Of a DNA stretch of 64,000 nt, positions 56,851 to 64,000 are shown one piece after another. Origin of the DNA: Darksidea phi. Lineage: Eukaryota; Ascomycota; Dothideomycetes; Pleosporales; Lentitheciaceae. Position 1 is the first letter of the stretch. Each line of letters starts with the position of its first letter. The stretch covers positions 62,001 to 126,000 of the forward strand of contig JASJFT010000077.1 in assembly GCA_030770425.1 (NCBI GenBank), read 5' to 3'. Below the pieces are notes generated by a model. The model was not told where the DNA came from. It saw nothing but the letters and a program-made list of their open reading frames with translations, and did no database searches. A program made the translations under genes and the position numbers.

Positions 56851-58011
56851 AGCTATAGACTTGTGGTGTTTTGTCTTTGGCACAAGCTGCATTCCAACCT
56901 GCCCTCGAAGCGAGACACTTTTGGAATATATTCTGGCCCAAGGCACGCTGGCTTCTACTGGGAATATTGGCGCCAGAGGTACCCATGCTTTTTGTATGCT
57001 GTCAATGGGCCTCCGCACAATGGTTGCTGGACGACATGGAGAAGTTTAATTTCGACCATACACGGAGTGGTCTATCGAGCTATCTTTCTACGCTGATAGT
57101 GGAGGTTTCGAGCTCTAGCTACTTGACGGAGAAACGATCACTATCACGGCGAAGCAAGTTTACTTTCTCGTTCAACACTAATTCATCAGTCTAACTATCA
57201 TAAATAAAAAGCAGATCTGGAATAAGAGTAATGCCGACCAAGTCGCAAAGTTTCTTGCTTGCTCTTAAACGACGTGGCTGATAGTTCAAATAATCGGTCA
57301 TGTAGCTCAACACCTCTCAATAACGCCCCTAGAGCTCGCCAGTATCTCTCTCGCTCTTACATCTCTAAACACGCTTTGGTTCAGGATGCATAAGCCTTTG
57401 GACGTTGAAACAGCTACGGTACTGTACACCGAGAGCAGCCTCGAAGAAATCGTCGCAAGCGGCGGAGATGCTTGGTTAACAAACTACACAAGCACTCCAC
57501 TTGACTTCATAGAACCACAAGCTTATATCTCACGCAAGTGGAGCCCGGCTCTTTTCAAGAACATCCTACTGTGGGGTCTTCAGGGTCGCCCTATCGAACG
57601 CATTCCTAACGACCGCGACCCTCAGTTATCCAGCGTCTATGAGCATCTTATACTCGGCATCGCCAAAGCTTCCTTTGCGAGCATACATCTTTTGGATGGA
57701 ACTTCAGCTTCGAAACACATTGGGAAACATGGCTCTGGAGGGGCAACTGTCTTGTCATGTGGGCCTTGCTAGCAACATACGGCACCACCGAGGTGGTAGC
57801 CTGCTACCTTGAGAATTTTCAGAATCTCGGTATGGATACAATGGGAGGGTACAAGCTACGATGGCCGGCTTGTTTGTGGTTTCTTATCCCTGCTACACTG
57901 TATGCAGGAACGAGACTTTGTTTAATTTTCGAGGTGCTGTACAGTATGCGAAGCCTTCTGTCTGATGCTTTTGTTCAGGTACGAGGGATAGATTTAGTAC
58001 TGCATTTCTAG
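56851..58011 (+). pseudogene. Broken polytopic fungal membrane-protein gene (at least three frameshifts, three stops)
   Basis: Reading the plus strand through frame changes gives a collinear membrane protein of a family I recognise from many ascomycetes and basidiomycetes: HSNLPSKRDTF, then KARWLLLGILAPEVPM, then EWSIELSFYADSGGFEL, DGETITITAKQVYFLVQH, WNKSNADQVAKFLACS, TTWLIVQIIGHVAQHLS, ITPLELASISLALTSLNTLW, MHKPLDVE, IHLL, WNFSFETHWETWLWRGN and MWALLATYGTTEVV. Disruptions: one-base losses near 56920, between about 57020 and 57062, and at 57695-57696, plus TAG 57116-57118, TAA 57179-57181 and TAA 57266-57268, where related proteins usually have Gln or similar. The N-terminal TM segments are absent, ending where the MpaB-like gene begins. 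No function is known for the family. Six independent lesions make sequencing error an unlikely full explanation. Confidence 0.75.
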
Positions 58012-59241
58012 TATTAAGCGAGAAATTGGCAAGGTTAGCATGTGTGTATGGTAAAGGTTACTGGGTAGTTTAATTTAAGAGTTGTATGCTGCAAAGGCCT
58101 GATTAGTAAAAGGGTAAGAAGGCATGTAGGCTAATGGCAAGATACAATTATAGAATGAAGCTTCCACCAAGCTTCCGTCGATAATAGTCCAACACTGCGG
58201 CGTTACACCAATAGTAAGTAGTAGGTTGTATCCCTAAAAGGGTTATTGACTTCTTATCGTATTGATATCAACATTCGGCTTTCGCCATATTCATGTTTCG
58301 CAGCGAGGTGACCTGTATCGTGGAGAGTTGCCTGAACATCATCCTAGTATACCTTGTGCGCAAACATTACTGGAAGAACCCACTATACAAGCGGCAATAA
58401 GCAAAGGCATGGCGATGGCGGTCATGAGGCTTAATTAAGCGACCGAGCAATTAGATTGTGGTCACCAAAGAGGCACAGGTTTGTCAGCACCAACTCGGTG
58501 TGGACTACCACACGTCAAACATTCGATATGGTTGCAATCGCACCCGTCCAACGGCGCGCTTGTTCTTCCTCGCCCACATACGCTCCATCTACTCTTCGAC
58601 AATCCAAATGTCGTTATCCCTGCCAGTGATCAGACGGCCGCTGTCGATCAAGATGGTCACTTGTTCCTAGAACAATGTGCGAACAGGGCTCCTTGGCGAT
58701 CGCCTCGCCTTGCCTGTCGTTCCCAGTACCGCCCCACGCTGAATACCCAATATTCTCCACACCTGATGAGTCTACCCTCCCACTTGGATATATACACGGT
58801 CGACGGGCGCGAGAGTCATCTGCTGTTGCCGCAATAGCGGCTCAGCTTCGCGGCAGGGAAGGCGTCTGGCGGTGGGAAGGTAGCTAGGCCAACGGCAGCT
58901 CATCACGGACAGGCACACCCCACGGCGCCGAAAAGCGGGAGCAGAAGCAGGAGCAGGAGCAACTACGATAGAAAACGTTTAATGTACCGACGGCCCTCTG
59001 GCCCGCCTTCACGACTCTCTCGACCCACCAGCACTTTTCAGACGCGACGGCAGAATATGTCAATCGGCACATGGTAGAACAACACGGCTTAGGAACACCA
59101 CGGCCAGATAGAGCGCATTAGGCACAAGGAGGGAAAGACGGGAATGCGCCCGTGCAACGTCCAGCGACTGCAGAAAACCACCCCAACCGCACCTCCGAGT
59201 TCGCCGCATCGCCCGCGCCGACCGACAAGACACGCACTGCA
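58012..59241. other. Intergenic region: pseudogene 3' flank and BST1 promoter
   Basis: The first half (to about 58450) is AT-rich and featureless. The second half contains short overlapping plus-strand frames without recognisable motifs and becomes G/A-rich near 58850-58960. No gene called. Confidence 0.5.
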
Positions 59242-62200
59242 ATGAGCCCGCTGGCGAGGGACACAACACCAGACAGCATGGCTGAAGGCAGGAGGCGGTC
59301 GCGACTACGGGATCCTTGGGCGTGCTCCCGGTACACATTGGCGGTGACAGTGCTGGGCTTTGCATTCCTGCTGCTAATGGCGCGGTCCTTCCTGACACGG
59401 CAATTGGACACGAAGGGGTGCGACATGTCCTACATGCGACCCGCCTTTGTCAACTTTGACAATTTTGATACAGAGCATACCCGCTTCGCAAGCAAGTATT
59501 CGCTATATCTGTACCGGGAGGGCGGCATTGACGAGGACATCAGAGTATGCGCGAACAGCCTCAATTGGAGAACATGAGTTAACAATAAATACAGGTCAAA
59601 GGCGTGCCTGTTCTCTTTATCCCTGGAAACGCTGGTAGCTACAAGCAGGTACGATCGCTTGCTGCCGAAGCTGCCTACCATTATCACAATGTCTATCGCC
59701 ATGATGCGGGCGCGAACAGCGCAGGAAAGAGGCCGTTGGACTTTTTCTCTGTAGATTTCAATGAGGACATTACCGCCTTTCACGGGCAGACACTACTCGA
59801 CCAGGCCGAATATCTCAATGACGCCATCTCTTACATCCTGTCCCTATACCATACTCCATCGCGCTCTCTGCGCGACTCGGACTTACCAGACCCCACTTCG
59901 GTCATTATCGTGGGCCACTCCATGGGAGGCATGGTCGCCCGCACTATGCTTACTATGCCGAATTATCAATCAAATTCCATCAATACCATCGTCACCCTTT
60001 CGGCACCCCATGCGATCCCTCCGGTCTCGTTCGACGGAGACATTGTACGTACATACAAAGGTGTAAATGACTACTGGCGACATGCCTACTCGCAGAAGTG
60101 GGCCATTGACAATCCCTTGTGGCACGTCACTCTCATCTCAATCGCAGGCGGTGGGCTAGATACGATCGTATCGTCGGATTACGCAAACCTTGCATCCTTG
60201 GTACCCGAAACCCATGGTTTCACCGTCTTCACAGCTTCCATACCCAATTGCTGGACTGGGACCGATCACCTATCTATCACGTGGTGTGACCAAGTGAGGA
60301 AAAGCATTGTTCGTGCGCTATACGATGTCATCGATGTTGCGCGGCCAACGCAAACCGTTCCACGTGCAGAACGCATGCGTGGGTTCAAGAAGTGGTTTCT
60401 CACGGGTCTTGAGGATATCGCCGAAAAGACATTACCTCACAAAGAGCCGAGGACACTACTTACATTGGAAGAGGACAGCGCAGTTATGTCTCAAGGCGAG
60501 AAGCTGGTTCTGCGGAGTATTGGCCAAGCCAAACAGAAACCAAAGGCTTACCTATTACCTGTACCGCCACAGGGCTCCATAGAAGGCCGAAAATTTACGC
60601 TCTTGACGAACGAAAAGTTAGATTTGGAAGGCGAGAATGGCAAGCTCGAAGTCCTCTTTTGTAGCGTCTTTCCAGTTCAAGCAGGCCAGTCAGCAACACT
60701 CTTCCAGATGAACATGGATCTTTCTAGGGATAGTTCCGGGTCAACCAGACTCGCCTGCAAAAATGCTGCTGCAGATGTTATCGCCCTTCCGGCCTCTACT
60801 CAGCATTCCTCGTTCCCCTTCAAGAATGACCAGCGACCATTTTCCTACTTGGAATATGATCTTGAGGACCTTTCAGAGCATCAATTCATTGCTGTGGTCG
60901 ATAAAGCTGGTGGACATGGCAACGGCTGGGTCGTTGCTGAATTCAGCGACTCTGCTGAAGCTGTCTATCGCGTGGATACAGGCCTGCGGCGCCTCCTGAC
61001 TACGGGACTCAGCCTACGACTTTCCGCGCATCGTCCTTTGGTGATAGATATCAACATCCCGGCCCTACACTCTAGTCTCCTGGCATATACCCTTCGTGTG
61101 GGTGAGAGAGCCTGCGATAAGGGCGAGCTCTTTACGCCTCTAGTGAGACAGTATATCACCGATGTGCACGAAAGCAAGTTCTTCGTCAACGTCAAGGAAG
61201 CCAACATCAACCTTCATGGTGTCGCGCCGTTTATGCCACCTGCGTTCTTCGCCAAGCAACCCTCGACTGGTTTATCGTTGCAGTTGTGGTCAGATCCAAC
61301 GTGCGATAGCAGCACGGAAGTGTCTCTCAAAGTCGACGTCCTGGGCAGCTTGGGGAAGCTCTGGATGCGTTACCGCATTGTCTTCGCGGCCTTTCCTTTA
61401 TTTATCGTCGCTCTGGTCCTTCGTCAGCAATTTAGGGTGTACGACGAAACCGGCGTTTTCATGAGCTTTGCCGAAGGCTTGAACGAGTGTTTGCAAACGT
61501 CGCTACTTTTTGCTCTCGCGGCTCTCACTTTCTTGTCTATGTCCTTGGCAGGAAACCGTGGTCATGTTTTCGAAAGCACTCAGCACGCGTCGCTTAACGT
61601 TTCGTCCAGCAGCGTTACCGGCCGCTTCGGGTATACCGATCACGAGCTTCTCCTGGGATCCAAAGATCCGTTCTTCTGGTTTCTAGTACCTCTATTCGGG
61701 CTGATGTGCGTTGCTATATGCGTTGCTGTCAACTATGTCGCTCTTGCTATCATCTACATCTTCGCAATGCTTTACTCCGTCATTCCTTCGTCCGTTATTC
61801 AGAACAACGACGGAAAGCGGACGCCTGCGGCGTTTGCCGTGACATCTACCAGGCAGCGCATCATCACGATCAGCATTCTGTTGTCGCTGGTGTCCACGGT
61901 GATTCCTTACCATTTTGCTTACATCGTGCTCTGCATTGTGCAGTTAGCCACGTGTGTACGTGGCTGTCGACTAGCAAAGGATTCGGTGAGTTCCAACCCT
62001 TCACTCCTTCTTGCAAGTGCTGACTGTAAACAGCGTCTGGAAACGGACTACAATTTCTACAACTACACACACTCCATTTTTATCCTCATGCTCTGGATCC
62101 TCCCCATCAACCTTCCGGTCCTCGTCGTCTGGGTGCGAAATCTAATGTTGCGTTGGCTGACACCTTTCTCGTCGCACCACAACGTTCTAGCGATATTGCC

Positions 62201-62477
62201 CTTCATCCTCCTCGTCGAAACGGTGAGCACCGGTCGTATGGTGCCGCGGGTCCAATCCCGCTTCTGCGTCTTCACCAACGTCTTTCTCTTCTCCGTCGCC
62301 GCATATGCCGCCGTGTATGGGGTTACATATGCGTACGTCCTTCATCACCTCGCCAATGTACTGTGTGCTTGGCTCATTGCGATACACTTTGATGTGTTAT
62401 CTCTCTCAGTTAAACGGATACGAAATATGCTCGAGACGACGATGGATCCGGATAGCGACATCAAGAAGCGGCCATGA
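59242..62477 (+). CDS. BST1: GPI inositol-deacylase (Bst1/PGAP1)
   Basis: Exons 59242-59544, 59595-61985 and 62034-62477 give 1045 aa. A single TM follows a short cytosolic N-terminus (YTLAVTVLGFAFLLLMA, residues 31-47). The luminal hydrolase domain has GVPVLFIPGNAGSYKQVRSL and the lipase nucleophile motif VGHSMGGMVAR (Ser210). The C-terminal third is polytopic membrane (FPLFIVALVLRQQF, FLVPLFGLMCVAICVAV, LWILPINLPVLVVWVRN, PFSSHHNVLAILPFILLVETVS). Bst1 removes the inositol acyl chain from GPI anchors in the ER, a prerequisite for ER exit and quality control. The 48-nt second intron (61986-62033) is in frame and stop-free; removing it restores the conserved ...RLETDYNFYNYTHSIF. Met1 is the first ATG; a second is at residue 13. 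Size and motifs match the family. Confidence 0.95.
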
Positions 62478-63624
62478 ACAAACATCTTTCGCATTCGGAA
62501 CGGCTCCTTGACGACCATAGATTGCGCTGTTAAAGGATTGGACTACAAGTGTACATGAGACTTGACTTTGTTTCCCCAACTCCGGAGGGTCACAGTGCTG
62601 GCGGTATAATATCCTTTCCCGTCCTTTCCTCTCAGCATTTTCTGCATCGACGTTAGGTGGTGTTCCATATTACTCATGATCGGCATTTCCCAGCGGGTTT
62701 TCGAAGTTGTGCGATTTATTTGCCTTCTGGCACAATTCCGGTTTGAGCGCTTTTGCATACGAGCCAGCGGCATGACATGGTCGATGGGCTGGGAGTAATT
62801 GATTTTCGCTAAAAGTGTGATCGTTGCCTGCGGTAACGGATTCTAAAGAGCCAGCGTGACGCGGGGATAGGCAGACGCATATTGGATGATGTTTACCCTC
62901 TCAAGGCGGCGAGAGGAATAAAAGAGTCACGCGTAGTGATTATTGGATGATCGGAGATGAAAACGCCGCTTTGGATATTGTACATAGTAATGGACTGTCT
63001 TCATGAAGGCGTCACTTCTGATCCTTTCGATTGTTTGCAGTGAGATGGTGCAAAGGAGCTTGGTCGAAAGCTCCGGAAAGCAAAGATTGCAGCCAGCCTG
63101 TTGCCCAGACCTAACGAACACATGTATTTCTCGCTGGTATTTAGAGACGGAAGATCTATATATTCATTTTTTGAAAATAATCTTGGCCGATCTAGATACT
63201 TCGTATACCTTTTCGGATGGAATCCTTCGGCGAGCCTGTCTTTCAAAGCCGTAGGGTGTGGTACATTTAGAAGGTAGCATATGAAGAGTGGTGGAGGTAG
63301 AGATTCAGTACGCATGCATAATGGAAGATGTGCATATGAGGGGTGTCCAAATAAGTTCTAGTAGTCGCGGGATTGTCAGTCGAGAGCGTAGTGAGACTTT
63401 AAGCAGGTGTGGGAGTCGCTGCGATGCTGAGAAGGGGGCGCAAAGTCCACGAAAATATTGCTGTACCACACGCATGCCAGAAGAGAACATGCAAGCTGAC
63501 CAACTCCTCATCGAAACGCCCTTGAATGAGCATTTGTATCGCTCAATCCGACGCAGGGACAAGTAGGAGTGGATACTTGGTTATGACCTGCAGCGGCAGC
63601 ACGCCTCCATGCAGGTCACACCGC
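62478..63624. other. Convergent intergenic region downstream of BST1
   Basis: BST1 3' flank and the 3' flank of the gene at the right edge. Several short frames are present on both strands; none is recognisable. Confidence 0.5.
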
Positions 63625-64000
63625 TCACAGGACGAAAGCGTACAAGCGTATTGCGGAGAACCCTAGGCTGCGGAGAGAAGAATCTGGGGCATATCGATAA
63701 GTTGTGGGGATTGCTCGAGCGCATGGCTGAAGGACATGCTGCTCAGCGACCTGTGCAACCGTGATGGGAACAGCCAGGGCTCGAGCGAGAGCCACAGATG
63801 ATTCTAAGAATTGAGATTGAACCGGAGAGTCCAGCTCTTCTTTTTGCAGTGCAACTTGCGACTGCAGGATTATTTTCTGCCGAGAACGAAGAGTCAGCAA
63901 AATTTGTAGAAGGCCTTAGATGAGCGGTTCGCTGGGTTAAAGGCGCTAGCCCGGGATAGTAAGGCCGCAAGCCAGAATGGCGTTCAACTCTCACCGCATC
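63625..64000 (-). CDS. 3' end of an unidentified minus-strand gene, truncated by the window edge
   Basis: A minus-strand exon 63625-63880 (stop at 63625) is preceded by a good acceptor (TTTGCTGACTC...CGGCAG, with CTGAC branch). A donor-like GATGCG|GTGAGA sits at 63989-64000, giving a possible 114-bp intron (63881-63994) and an upstream exon leaving the window. The exon reads KIILQSQVALQKEELDSPVQ, FLESSVALARALAVPITVAQVAE and ...RLYAFVL. The protein is not recognised. It could be a regulatory-protein tail, but the call rests only on splice signals and an 84-codon frame. Confidence 0.35.

Noticed and set aside
58458..58837. Plus-strand frames of 70-118 codons upstream of BST1
   Set aside because: No motif; overlapping frames translate to unrelated low-information sequence, and the region is more simply the BST1 5' flank.

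Overview
The window is nuclear DNA of a filamentous ascomycete (Pezizomycotina; a dothideomycete is my best guess, by inference only). The evidence is short spliceosomal introns of about 44-60 bp with GTRNGT-type donors and CTGAC/CTAAC branch sites, a ubiquitin-eL40 fusion gene, GPI and Golgi trafficking genes in fungal form, a Medusa-like developmental regulator and a WHI5-like G1/S repressor. Exon joins were derived by hand from reading frames and splice consensus. No database search was run, so family names rest on recognising motifs.

Layout. 1-9.9 kb is gene-poor: a partial MedA-like regulator on the minus strand, a very long GC-rich 5' flank with an inversion of strand asymmetry, a decayed AA9 (lytic polysaccharide monooxygenase-like) gene and one orphan promoter with a 26-codon ORF. 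9.9-16.3 kb holds a serine-rich protein and a DUF300/OST-alpha transporter, both minus. 16.7-26.5 kb is CSF1, a giant bridge-like lipid-transfer protein, divergent from the transporter. 27.2-34 kb is a dense housekeeping block: VPS52 (-), eIF5A (+), RRN7 (+), ubiquitin-eL40 (+). 34.7-46.9 kb carries an FHA-domain protein (-), an L1-domain ribosome-biogenesis protein (+), palmitoyl-protein thioesterase (-), a small secreted protein (-), ACH1 (-), a tail-anchored thioredoxin (+) and a ketopantoate-reductase-like protein (-). 47.8-54.7 kb carries a WHI5-like protein (-), an uncharacterised four-TM membrane protein (-) and mitochondrial ARH1 (+). 55.5-58.0 kb pairs an MpaB/DUF2236-like gene (-), whose putative haem-ligand histidine is arginine, with a multiply broken polytopic membrane-protein pseudogene (+). 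BST1 (+) follows, and the window ends inside another minus-strand gene.

There is no biosynthetic cluster, CRISPR array or intact transposon, and I found no tRNA. Most genes are independent housekeeping units. Loose themes are membrane and lipid trafficking (CSF1, VPS52, BST1, PPT1, OST-alpha), ribosome and translation (eIF5A, eL40, RRN7, the L1-domain protein), and G1/S control (FHA/Tos4-like, WHI5-like). The most notable observations are the two pseudogenes, the MpaB-like protein with a lost ligand, a thioredoxin with a CPPC active site whose last intron appears to switch between soluble and membrane-anchored forms, and an 18-nt microexon in the OST-alpha gene.
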